Assembly (NCBI GenBank): GCA_910589375.1
Contig: CAJUTK010000001.1
Coordinates: forward strand, 434,001-498,000
Length of the DNA: 64,000 bases
DNA from: an uncultured Bacilli bacterium
GTDB taxonomy: Bacteria > Bacillota_I > Bacilli_A > RF39 > UBA660
Reading direction: 5' to 3'
This document shows positions 1 through 7,951 of this stretch, one piece after another (within the stretch, counting starts at the first letter, position 1; the number at the start of each line of letters is the position of its first letter). Under the pieces are notes generated by a model. That model searched no databases. It saw only the letters and a list, made by a program, of their open reading frames with translations, and was not told the origin of the DNA. Both the position numbers and the translations under genes were made by a program.

Positions 1-1
1 T

Positions 2-103
2 GCAATTGTTAAAATGTTAATTAGTTTTGTTGCCGATGATGAAGATGGTAGTCTTACAAATTGTTTTAATTGCTTTGTAAATGGTACATGTAAAACTGAA
101 TAA
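2..103 (+). CDS. Pilin-like small membrane protein, C-terminal end only
   Basis: This is the last 33 codons of a gene that starts left of the window. The reading frame ends in TAA just before the next gene. It contains the end of a hydrophobic helix, an acidic stretch and a closing CFNCF-VNG motif. The same layout closes the pilin-like protein at 1277-1669 (CFKCF-VNG), so the two are paralogues. It probably shares a transcript with the gene at 115, since the gap is 11 bp and contains the Shine-Dalgarno sequence. Confidence 0.7.
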   Translation, partial: AIVKMLISFVADDEDGSLTNCFNCFVNGTCKTE

Positions 104-114
104 GGAGTAAGGCA

Positions 115-1215
115 ATGAGTGATAAGTTAAAACAGATTGATAAGAAGTATTTCATTATTTTTGGTGTCATAATTGGATTAATTGTTTTTGTTATTTTATT
201 GATGGTAATTTTAAAACTTTTATCAGGGCCAGGAAAAAATTATAATAAATTAGAACAAAAGATGGTAACTGCTACGCAGAAGTATTTAAAGGAGAATCCT
301 GATTTTGTTCCTGAGGAAGGAACTAGTACTGTAATTGATTCAGCAACACTTGTTTCTGAAGAGTATATGAAAGAATTAGAAAAGTATATTGATGATACAT
401 GTACTGGTAGTATAAGGGTTATGAATAATGGTGGGAAAGCTCTTTACTTACCAGATTTACAATGTACAGAATATAAAACGATTCACTTAAAAGAAAAATT
501 GATTGATGACCATTTAGTAGCAGATTCTGAGGACAAATACGAAGGTGGTTTGTATGAGTCTAATGGTGAATATATTTTTAAAGGTAAAAATGTAGATAAT
601 TTTGTATCATTTGGTGGTCTTACATGGCGAATTATGAAGATTGATGAAAATGGTAATTTAAGATTAATTAAGACAAATGCGGAGAAAGCTAAGAAACTTT
701 GGGATAATAAATATAATATTAGTGTAAAGAAAAATTATGGTATTAATGATTATCAAAATAGTTATATTTTAGAGTATTTAAATGAAAGTTATAAAAATAT
801 TAAAAATGATTCTAATAAAATGCATTTAATACCTCATGATGTTTGTGTAGGTAAACGTTCATCTAAAGATAAGAAAATTTCTTATGATGTTGATTGTGCA
901 GAAAAGTTAGAAGGACAATATATTAGTATTATTAATACATTAGATTATCCAATGGCTAGTTTAGATGAAAACTGTAATGCGGTAGGGGCTGGTTCTTGTA
1001 CGAATTATAATTATTTAAAATCAGTTATTTCTACTTCATGGACTAGTACTGGTGTTTCTGATAATACTTATGAAGTTTATTATATTAGTAGTGGATATGT
1101 AGGTTCTTTAAACGCTAATAAGAATAATAATTATAATTGGATTGTATATCTTAGTGGTGAAGAATTATATAAATCAGGAAGTGGAACAGAAGCAGATCCT
1201 TACATAATAGAATAG
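115..1215 (+). CDS. Membrane-anchored extracellular protein with a GGLTWRI-type domain
   Basis: A 366-residue protein of unknown function. Residues 1-12 are charged and cytoplasmic-like, followed by one strong membrane helix (about 13-38). The rest is soluble and presumably outside the cell. Around residues 160-190 it has the pattern FVSFGGLTWRIMKID, which I recall from many surface proteins of AT-rich gut Bacillota, but I know no assigned function. Four or more cysteines suggest disulfides. The region after the helix (MVTATQKYLKENP) resembles the part following the helix in type IV pseudopilins, but there is no prepilin cleavage motif. It sits between two pilin-like genes, so a surface or adhesin role in the same apparatus is plausible. 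Confidence 0.6.
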   Translation: MSDKLKQIDKKYFIIFGVIIGLIVFVILLMVILKLLSGPGKNYNKLEQKMVTATQKYLKENPDFVPEEGTSTVIDSATLVSEEYMKELEKYIDDTCTGSIRVMNNGGKALYLPDLQCTEYKTIHLKEKLIDDHLVADSEDKYEGGLYESNGEYIFKGKNVDNFVSFGGLTWRIMKIDENGNLRLIKTNAEKAKKLWDNKYNISVKKNYGINDYQNSYILEYLNESYKNIKNDSNKMHLIPHDVCVGKRSSKDKKISYDVDCAEKLEGQYISIINTLDYPMASLDENCNAVGAGSCTNYNYLKSVISTSWTSTGVSDNTYEVYYISSGYVGSLNANKNNNYNWIVYLSGEELYKSGSGTEADPYIIE

Positions 1216-1223
1216 TACTTTTA

Positions 1224-1252
1224 TTGACAAAAAAATTGCTATATAGTATAAT
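1224..1252 (+). promoter_or_regulatory. Perfect-consensus sigma-A promoter for the pilin-like gene
   Basis: TTGACA at 1224-1229 and TATAAT at 1247-1252 are separated by 17 bp, which is the full consensus. It implies very strong transcription of the gene at 1277. A strong GAGGAGGA ribosome site follows. Confidence 0.88.
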
Positions 1253-1276
1253 GACTATAATTAGAGGAGGAATAAA

Positions 1277-1669
1277 ATGTTACAAATTTTAGCGAGTATA
1301 GATACAAGTGCAACTTATACATGTGGTGATATCGGTTTAAAGTTTAGTGGTATGTTACCTTATGTAGTTTCAATGGCAATTACAATTATTAAAATCGTTG
1401 TTCCAATCTTATTAATTATCTTTGGTATGATGGATTTAGCAAAAGCTGTAATGGCTCAAAAAGAAGACGAAATTAAAAAAGGACAACAAACATTCATTAA
1501 AAGAATTATTGCTGCTGTTATCGTATTCTTTGTTATTACAATTGTACAAATGATTATTAGTTTCGTATCTAATGATAATGATGACATTGGTAGTTGCTTT
1601 AAATGTTTCGTTAATGGTGATGCATCTGCATGTACACCTGACAATTCTGGAACTAAAATGGATTTCTAA
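1277..1669 (+). CDS. TrbC/VirB2-like pilin-family protein
   Basis: A 130-residue protein with two membrane helices (about 27-55 and 73-98) joined by a short charged loop, the usual topology of VirB2/TrbC pilins. The loop carries the motif shared by the pilin modules of this window: a proline-containing first helix, then MDLAKAVMAQKEDEIKK. The C-terminus has a CFKCF motif. There is no clear cleavable signal peptide. The gene is monocistronic, with a perfect promoter, a strong ribosome site, its own terminator, and more ATC/GTT codons than its neighbours, so high expression is expected. Family assignment rests on topology and context; remote similarity only. Confidence 0.65.
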   Translation: MLQILASIDTSATYTCGDIGLKFSGMLPYVVSMAITIIKIVVPILLIIFGMMDLAKAVMAQKEDEIKKGQQTFIKRIIAAVIVFFVITIVQMIISFVSNDNDDIGSCFKCFVNGDASACTPDNSGTKMDF

Positions 1670-1670
1670 A

Positions 1671-1692
1671 AAAGGCAAAAATGCCTTTTTTT
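1671..1692 (+). terminator. Rho-independent terminator
   Basis: AAAGGCA and TGCCTTT form a hairpin with a four-base loop followed by a T-run. It ends the transcript of the pilin-like gene. Confidence 0.85.
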
Positions 1693-1731
1693 CTTTATTT
1701 AATTTTGATATAATTATTAGTAGGTGATAAT

Positions 1732-3030
1732 ATGAAAAAGAAGATATTTTATATTGTTTTGACAATTTTTTTAAGCTTGACATTCCAAGAGAATGTTTTA
1801 GCAAAAACAGTGGTAAAAGAGTGTAAGTATACGTATGTAAACGAATTAAAGGATACTGGCTCTACTGATACTCGCCCAGCTAGTCAAGGTGGAACTATTA
1901 CTTTAAGAATATATGATGACGGGACTCAAGATGGAACAGGAAAAAGTAATGGGACATTTTTGGCAGAAGATTTTGGTGGAAATGAGAAAATCTTAAACTG
2001 GGGTCAGGCAGATAATGATGCTCCTGACATAAAAGGAACTTCTTGTCCTGATTACATTGGTGTTATTGTTCAGGGATTAGGAGATCGTAAGTGGTATGGG
2101 TTTACTTCTTCTAATTTATCTACTGATGGTAAAAAGGTAGCTTCACATGATAATTCAAAAAGCATGGCAGTACTAAAATATGATGGAATAGAGAATCCTA
2201 CTTATTTGTGTAAGTATCAATTTTATAATATTACAGTAGATACAAATCAAAAAACTTTGACAGTGGATTCTACTGCTGCTAATTTAGGGCTTGATTATTA
2301 TATAAGTGATGAGTTAAAAACAACATGGTTCTCAGAAGATAGAAAAACGGATGAATGCTTAACTACTGTTGCTTGTAATAAGGGGGCTTCTGTTAGAGCT
2401 TCTTACTATATTTTCAATGATTCTATGGAAGCTGCCTCTGCAGGATATAAAAATTGTGAGATAAAGGAATGTACTGGGGATGATTGTAATAGTAGTAGTG
2501 GAACAGAATATTCTTGCATTACTTATAATTCTTATATAGATGATATAGACTCTTTATATTCACAAATAGAAAATAGTTCAGGCTCTGTAGATTCATTATA
2601 TAAAAGTGTTCATGATAAGGAAGAAAGGTTATCAGCTTTGTGTAAAAGCGTAATGGGAAATTATGACTTTTCAGAAAACTGCGTAAAAGCATGTGTGAAT
2701 TTAGAAGCTGATATAGCAAAGATTAAAGATAATCATGGAATAGGACAATCTGGCAGTAATAATGGAAGTTGTGGATTATCAGCAAGAATAGCGAACTGGA
2801 TAATGAAGATAATAAACTGGATGAGATATATAGTACCAGTATTATTAATTATATTAAGTGTATTAGACTTTATAAAGGCAATAGCAGCAGATAATGAAGA
2901 TGAAGTAAAGAAAGTAACAGGAAAGTTTGTAAAGAGATTAATAGTAGCAGTAGTAATCTTCTTAGTCCCACTTTTCTTAGAATTCTTACTTGGAATATTT
3001 GGTATTAATACTAATAATTTCTGCTTATAG
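1732..3030 (+). CDS. Secreted Cys-rich protein with C-terminal pilin-like membrane module (copy A)
   Basis: A 432-residue protein. A signal peptide is visible at residues 1-25 (ends VLA-K). A Cys-rich extracellular domain follows up to about residue 340. The C-terminal 85 residues contain two membrane helices with the linker DFIKAIAADNEDEVKK, the same module as the small pilin-like proteins here. It is therefore a fusion of a large exported domain to a VirB2-like module. The gene at 18220 is a full-length paralogue: N-termini are only moderately similar, but the last 454 bp are identical. TATAAT lies at 1709-1714, and the start is supported by GGTGATAAT just before ATG. Function is unknown; a major surface subunit or tip protein of the secretion apparatus is an inference. 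Confidence 0.65.
   Translation: MKKKIFYIVLTIFLSLTFQENVLAKTVVKECKYTYVNELKDTGSTDTRPASQGGTITLRIYDDGTQDGTGKSNGTFLAEDFGGNEKILNWGQADNDAPDIKGTSCPDYIGVIVQGLGDRKWYGFTSSNLSTDGKKVASHDNSKSMAVLKYDGIENPTYLCKYQFYNITVDTNQKTLTVDSTAANLGLDYYISDELKTTWFSEDRKTDECLTTVACNKGASVRASYYIFNDSMEAASAGYKNCEIKECTGDDCNSSSGTEYSCITYNSYIDDIDSLYSQIENSSGSVDSLYKSVHDKEERLSALCKSVMGNYDFSENCVKACVNLEADIAKIKDNHGIGQSGSNNGSCGLSARIANWIMKIINWMRYIVPVLLIILSVLDFIKAIAADNEDEVKKVTGKFVKRLIVAVVIFLVPLFLEFLLGIFGINTNNFCL
2577..3030 (+). repeat. 454-bp perfect direct repeat, copy A
   Basis: Identical base for base to 19074-19527, checked line by line. Both copies end exactly at the stop codon of their gene. Upstream, similarity drops to patches, for example an identical 38-bp block at 2423-2460 and 18923-18960. 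The sequences after the stop codons differ. Confidence 0.97.
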
Positions 3031-3052
3031 TTCTTTTCTAGATTTAACAAAG

Positions 3053-3081
3053 AAAAACTATTTATTTAATAGTTTTTTTTT
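3053..3081 (+). terminator. Rho-independent terminator
   Basis: AAAAACTATT and AATAGTTTTT form a 10-bp stem with a TATTT loop and a T-run. It separates copy A from the secretion operon. Confidence 0.85.
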
Positions 3082-3109
3082 GTTATAATATTATAGAAGG
3101 AGCATTCTT

Positions 3110-5278
3110 ATGGATTATATAGTACAAATTTTAAGAACATTGTTTTTTAATATCGATAGAGTTGTATATGCTGGTGTAGGAAATGTATATGATTTACTAC
3201 TTAGAATTTCTCGTACTACAATTCTAGACGCAGATACAATAGGGGGATTTTATCAAAGAATATATGCCCTTATTGGAATTTTTATGTTATTTAAAATTAG
3301 TTTGTCTCTTATAACCTATATCTTAAATCCAGATGAATTTGTGGATAAAGACAAAGGATTTGCTTCCATTATTAAAAGAGTTATTATTTCTTTAGTTATG
3401 TTAGTGCTTGTGCCATATGGATTTAAAGAAGCTTATGCTTTACAAGCCATGCTTTTAGAAGATAATACATTAGCATCTCTAGTATTTGGTAATGTTAATA
3501 ACAACTTTGCTATTGATTCTGCTGGAGAAAAAATGAAGTTTATTTTGATGTATACTTTTTATCAACCAAACTATAATGCTTTATATGAATCAGATGGTGA
3601 TGCTAATTTAGCGAACTGTGCTATTACTTACCAATATGAGGCAGATGGCAAGGTAAGAGAAGAAAATGGGGTATTTGTATTAAATAGTGATTGCTTCGGA
3701 CCTTTACAAAATGGTTTATATGATATAGGTAATAGTACTTATGGAAAATATTGGCAAGATGCTAGTGCAGAAGATTTATATCAGACATATGCACAAGGTG
3801 TTGCAAGACAAAATTTCTATTTAATGTTTAAACATAATATTACACAACTTCAGAAAAAAGGTTCTGATGGTGTTTATTTAGTAGATTATATGTTTCCTTT
3901 AAGTACAGCAGTAGGTGTTGCTGTATTATGGGTATTATTAATGTTCTGTATTGATGTTGCGGTAAGAAGTATTAAATTAGCTTTTTATCAGCTTATCGCA
4001 CCAGTACCAATTCTTTCTTATATTGATCCAAAATCAAAAGATGGAATGTTTATGAAATGGTTAAAACAATGTGGAACTACTTTTGCAAGTTTATTTATTA
4101 GATTATTAGCATTGTATTTAGCAATCTATTTAATTTCTGAAGTTACTTCTTCTGGAATTAAAGATGTTGTAACAGGAGAAAGAATTACAGACTGGTGGGT
4201 ATGTATATTCGTAATTATTGGTGTATTGATGTTTGCTAAACAATTACCAAAGATTTTAGAAGATACTCTTGGATTTAAAGGTACAGGAGACTTTACTCTT
4301 AATCCACTAAAGAGAATGGATAATATGTTAGGTGGTAAGACACTTAAGAAAGTTGGAGGAACTGCCGCAGCAATGGGAGTTGCAGGTGGACTAGCCCTTG
4401 GTTCAAATGCTATTTCAGCATGGCAAGGTAATAAAGGAATAGGAAAAGCAAGAGTTTTCTCTAGTGGTCTAGCAGGTGCTGCTAGTGCTATGGGAAGAGC
4501 TGCTTTAGGTGGTATGAAAGGTGAAAAGTTTGGTAAAAACTGGGCATCTTCATACGGAGCAGCAATGCAAGCTAAACAATCTCGTGCAGATAGAAAAGAC
4601 GATGGCGTAGGTTGGGGAGAAATGACAGCTTCCAAAATGCAACAAAAAATGGGAATACATACAGCAGGTGAAAAGGTAAAATCTGTATCTGACGGTTTAA
4701 AAGCTGTTCAAGATGATTATAAACAATTAGAACAAGTTATAACTGGCGTTGATGATTATGCGAAATATGCCAATAAGCAAGCATTGGCTGCCCAATCTCG
4801 AGGAGATTATGCTTCACAAAAAATGTGGGAAGGTTTTAGAGATGCGCGAATGAAAGACATAATAAAATCAGGTGGATTCGTTGCCAAAGCTTCAAGCCCT
4901 GTTACAGATCATGATTTCTTTGCAACTAAAGCGGATGGAACAGTAGATTACAATACTAAACTTAGAAAAGCTAATGTTAAAACTGGGGAAACTCAAACAA
5001 CAGCTAATGATGCTATTGTGGGTCTAGCAGAACATATGAGAGATTTAGCTGTTGCCATGAATGGCGCAGGAAAGAACATAACAGGATTTGGATCTGGAGT
5101 TGCGGGTAGCAAAGACAGTACAGGAAAATGGGTTCAAGTCGAATCTGGTTCAGATATAAGAACTCTTGATTTCAAGAAAATGAAAGATACAGCTCAGGAT
5201 AGTCAACAAGGTATTGACTACAGGAACCAACACTTACAAGATGTTGATAAGTATGGGGCTAAGAAAGGTCAAAAATAA
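3110..5278 (+). CDS. VirB6/TrbL-like polytopic secretion channel protein
   Basis: A 722-residue inner-membrane protein. Hydrophobic segments lie near residues 45-65, 85-105, 260-290, 320-345 and 360-380. The stretch around FYQLIAPVPILSYIDP is typical of the TrbL/VirB6 family of Gram-positive conjugation systems. After about residue 400 there is a long soluble Ala/Gly-rich and charged tail of more than 300 residues, presumably cytoplasmic. It is the first gene of a run reaching VirD4 with short gaps. TATAAT at 3084-3089 lies 20 bp before the start, and GAAGGAG is the ribosome site. The family call rests on this motif, topology and its place directly before the PrgI and VirB4 genes. Confidence 0.78.
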   Translation: MDYIVQILRTLFFNIDRVVYAGVGNVYDLLLRISRTTILDADTIGGFYQRIYALIGIFMLFKISLSLITYILNPDEFVDKDKGFASIIKRVIISLVMLVLVPYGFKEAYALQAMLLEDNTLASLVFGNVNNNFAIDSAGEKMKFILMYTFYQPNYNALYESDGDANLANCAITYQYEADGKVREENGVFVLNSDCFGPLQNGLYDIGNSTYGKYWQDASAEDLYQTYAQGVARQNFYLMFKHNITQLQKKGSDGVYLVDYMFPLSTAVGVAVLWVLLMFCIDVAVRSIKLAFYQLIAPVPILSYIDPKSKDGMFMKWLKQCGTTFASLFIRLLALYLAIYLISEVTSSGIKDVVTGERITDWWVCIFVIIGVLMFAKQLPKILEDTLGFKGTGDFTLNPLKRMDNMLGGKTLKKVGGTAAAMGVAGGLALGSNAISAWQGNKGIGKARVFSSGLAGAASAMGRAALGGMKGEKFGKNWASSYGAAMQAKQSRADRKDDGVGWGEMTASKMQQKMGIHTAGEKVKSVSDGLKAVQDDYKQLEQVITGVDDYAKYANKQALAAQSRGDYASQKMWEGFRDARMKDIIKSGGFVAKASSPVTDHDFFATKADGTVDYNTKLRKANVKTGETQTTANDAIVGLAEHMRDLAVAMNGAGKNITGFGSGVAGSKDSTGKWVQVESGSDIRTLDFKKMKDTAQDSQQGIDYRNQHLQDVDKYGAKKGQK

Positions 5279-5298
5279 TAAAAAGGGTGTGATAAATA

Positions 5299-5622
5299 AT
5301 GAATCAACAATTTTTAATACCAGCCAATTCAAAGAAGTCTATGTTATACTTTGGACTATTTAATGAGGTAGATTTAGGTATATTTATAGTTGGTATTATT
5401 GTATCGCTAGTATTGCTTATGATACTTCCTGTGGATCAATTGTTATATGCTATTATAGCAATTGCTCCTGGTTGTGTCTGTGGGTTTCTAGTTTTACCAA
5501 TACCAAATTATCACAATGTTAGAACATTTATTAGAATAGCATTTGAATTTTATACAACTAGACAACATTTTGTATGGAGAGGATGGTGTTTCAACAGTGG
5601 CAAATTCGACGACGAGAAGTAA
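5299..5622 (+). CDS. PrgI-family (VirB3-like) membrane protein
   Basis: A 107-residue protein with two closely spaced membrane helices (about 25-45 and 50-70) followed by the pattern PNYHNVRTFIR, as in PrgI proteins that precede VirB4 in Gram-positive type IV systems. It lies 20 bp after the VirB6 gene, with AAAAGGGTGTGAT as ribosome site. Its 3' end overlaps the start of the VirB4 N-terminal gene in another frame. Confidence 0.75.
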   Translation: MNQQFLIPANSKKSMLYFGLFNEVDLGIFIVGIIVSLVLLMILPVDQLLYAIIAIAPGCVCGFLVLPIPNYHNVRTFIRIAFEFYTTRQHFVWRGWCFNSGKFDDEK

Positions 5623-6145
5623 GTATACGGAAGATGATATTCCAGTAAAAAGTATTACAAATGGTCTTATTATTCTAGATAATGGACAGAAGGTAACTGG
5701 TGTTAAGATTATGCCTAGAAATATCTTTATCCTTGATTCTGGAATGCAAAATGCAATTATTACAAATTTAAAGACTGTTTATAATGTTATTGATTATGAA
5801 TTCTGGATTGTTGTTGCAGATAGACCAGTAGATATTAATGTTTATTTATCACAATTACAATTATTGTATAATACAACTACTGATCCAGCTCGTAGAAAAA
5901 TTATTAATGATGATATTAATAAAGCAAATATGTTCACTAATAACAATGTAGTTGATACAGAGTATTTCTTATTATTTAAAGAAAAAGATGGTGAGTTAAT
6001 TAATAAGAGAATTAGAAATCTTATTAATAACTTTGCGAATGCTGGTTTGACAGCTTTCCAAACTACGAATGATGATTTAAGAATGATTTTAGATAACTTC
6101 TTAAATGGTGGTATGACTACTGAATTTGGGACGGTGTTATCATGA
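5597..6145 (+). CDS. VirB4 N-terminal domain protein (separate gene)
   Basis: About 182 residues, corresponding to the N-terminal domain of VirB4/TraE-type ATPases, which binds the membrane complex. The open frame extends back to a TTG at 5543, but that has no ribosome site. A GTG at 5597 with GGTG eight bases upstream is the better start; this is not certain. The stop codon overlaps the next start as ATGA (6142-6145), so the two halves should be translationally coupled. In most bacteria both parts form one polypeptide of about 800 residues; together these two sum to that length with no obvious missing piece. Confidence 0.7.
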   Translation: MANSTTRSKYTEDDIPVKSITNGLIILDNGQKVTGVKIMPRNIFILDSGMQNAIITNLKTVYNVIDYEFWIVVADRPVDINVYLSQLQLLYNTTTDPARRKIINDDINKANMFTNNNVVDTEYFLLFKEKDGELINKRIRNLINNFANAGLTAFQTTNDDLRMILDNFLNGGMTTEFGTVLS

Positions 6146-7929
6146 TGGACGTTAGAAGCCAAATTGCTCCTAAGGGCTTGGAGTTTAAACCAGCAGAGTT
6201 TGTTATTAGTGACAAATATGCAACTATATTAACAGTAATTGGATATCCAAAGTATATTTATCCAGGATATCTTTCTTCTTTAACATCTATGTCAGGTATT
6301 AAATTGGTTATTAAAAATATTCCATTACCATTTAGTTCTATTCAGAAGATGTTAAATAAGGAAATAGCTGATTTAAAACAGAGATATCAAGATGAACATG
6401 ATAGGACAATTCAAGAGAGAATTAGACAAGATTATGATTCTTTGGAAATATTTGTTTCTGAGTTAGCAGCTAGTCAAGCTAAGATTTATGATTTTCAAAT
6501 GCATATTATGATAACTGCTAATTCACAAGATGAATTAACTGTTAAAAAATTACAAGTTAGAAATTATTTGGAAGCTATGGAGATGAAAGCTATTCCATTG
6601 CGTTTTGAACAAGAGAAAGTTTTAAAGTCTATGCTTCCTATTTATCCAAAACAGGATATAGAGGACAGAATTGGTACTCCAATTCCAGCTCCTACTATAG
6701 CAGCTATGTATCCATTTATCTTTGATAGTATCAAGGATCCAGGACTTGCTACTTTACTTGGAGTAGATTTCTCTGGTGGAGTTATCTTATTTAATCAGTT
6801 CTTATACCAAATTAAGAAAGAGCACAATAGAAATAATGCTAATATGATTATTTTAGGTACTTCTGGTAGTGGTAAATCTACTGCAGCTAAGCTATTACTT
6901 AGAAGTCATTTACGTAATAGTAATCAGGTTGTTGTAATTGACCCTGAAGGTGAATTAGAGGATATGTGCCATCTTTATGGTGGAGATTTCATCAGTTTAG
7001 GTAAAGGTGGAGAATTCGGTATGATAAATCCACTTGAAGTAGTTATGGATGCTGATGAAGAAGAAATTAAGCAAGGTTTAGGTTACACAACTTTAACTAG
7101 AACTTTACAGTCGGTTAAGGCATTCTTGAAATATTATGATCCTTCTGTTGAAGAGGATGTTACTAACATGTTTAGTGAAATATTGCAAGAGACATATAGA
7201 CGTTTTAGTATTAACTTTGACACAGACTTTACAAAATTAACTGCTAGAGATTATCCAACTTTAAAAGATGTATATGCAACTATTAAAGGTAAAATATTAT
7301 CTATGCCAGAAAGAACTCAAGAACGTGATGTTCTAGAGAAACTAGAATTAAAGATTAGACCTTTAATCAAAGAACTTAGATATTACTTTGATGGTCATAC
7401 AACAATTAAACCAAATAGTGAGTTTATTGTATTTAATATTAAGGAGTTAATGAATTCTGATACGAATATTAGAAATGCCTTGTTCTTTAACGTTTTAAAG
7501 TTTGCTTGGAGTTTAACACTTGATCCAAGAAGAAATACAGTATTAATGGTTGATGAAGCGCACGTACTTCTTAGCAATCAAAATGCTTTAGGAGCAGATT
7601 TCTTAGCACAGATTCAAAGACGTGCTCGTAAGTATAATACAGGAACCATTATTATTACACAGCAACCAACAGATTTCTGTGATCCAGCAGTATTTGTTCA
7701 AGGTAAAGCAATCTTTGATAATGCTTCTTATTACTTAGCAATGGGATTAAAGAAGCAAGCAGCTGAAGATTTAGCAAAATTAATTGATTTAAATGAAAGC
7801 GAAATTGATAGTATTAAGAGATATGGTCAGGGAGAAGCACTTTTTGTATGTGGATCAAGACGTATGAGAATTAATATTATAGCAACAGATGAAGAATTAG
7901 AATCTTTCGGTAAAGGCGGAGGATTATAG
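6142..7929 (+). CDS. VirB4 ATPase domain protein
   Basis: A 595-residue protein that begins with the conserved region seen inside VirB4 (SQIAPKGLEFKP). Walker A is GTSGSGKST near residue 240, followed by VVVIDPEGE. Walker B is VLMVDEAH near residue 470, then the QRRARKYNTG and TQQP motifs typical of VirB4/TraC ATPases. It powers pilus assembly or substrate transfer at the inner face of the membrane. There is no independent ribosome site, so coupling to the upstream half through the ATGA overlap is likely. Confidence 0.88.
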   Translation: MMDVRSQIAPKGLEFKPAEFVISDKYATILTVIGYPKYIYPGYLSSLTSMSGIKLVIKNIPLPFSSIQKMLNKEIADLKQRYQDEHDRTIQERIRQDYDSLEIFVSELAASQAKIYDFQMHIMITANSQDELTVKKLQVRNYLEAMEMKAIPLRFEQEKVLKSMLPIYPKQDIEDRIGTPIPAPTIAAMYPFIFDSIKDPGLATLLGVDFSGGVILFNQFLYQIKKEHNRNNANMIILGTSGSGKSTAAKLLLRSHLRNSNQVVVIDPEGELEDMCHLYGGDFISLGKGGEFGMINPLEVVMDADEEEIKQGLGYTTLTRTLQSVKAFLKYYDPSVEEDVTNMFSEILQETYRRFSINFDTDFTKLTARDYPTLKDVYATIKGKILSMPERTQERDVLEKLELKIRPLIKELRYYFDGHTTIKPNSEFIVFNIKELMNSDTNIRNALFFNVLKFAWSLTLDPRRNTVLMVDEAHVLLSNQNALGADFLAQIQRRARKYNTGTIIITQQPTDFCDPAVFVQGKAIFDNASYYLAMGLKKQAAEDLAKLIDLNESEIDSIKRYGQGEALFVCGSRRMRINIIATDEELESFGKGGGL

Positions 7930-7951
7930 ACCTTAGTAAGTGGGTGATTCT

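Noticed and set aside
4126..4635. Minus-strand ORF of 169 codons opposite the VirB6 gene
   Set aside because: It is the mirror of Ala/Gly-rich codons in a well-supported gene, has no ribosome site and no recognisable domain. The same holds for 8047-8640 and 55508-55840 on the minus strand.
6130..6150. Programmed frameshift joining the VirB4 halves
   Set aside because: No slippery heptamer or following stem is visible. The ATGA overlap with an immediate second ATG fits coupled re-initiation better.
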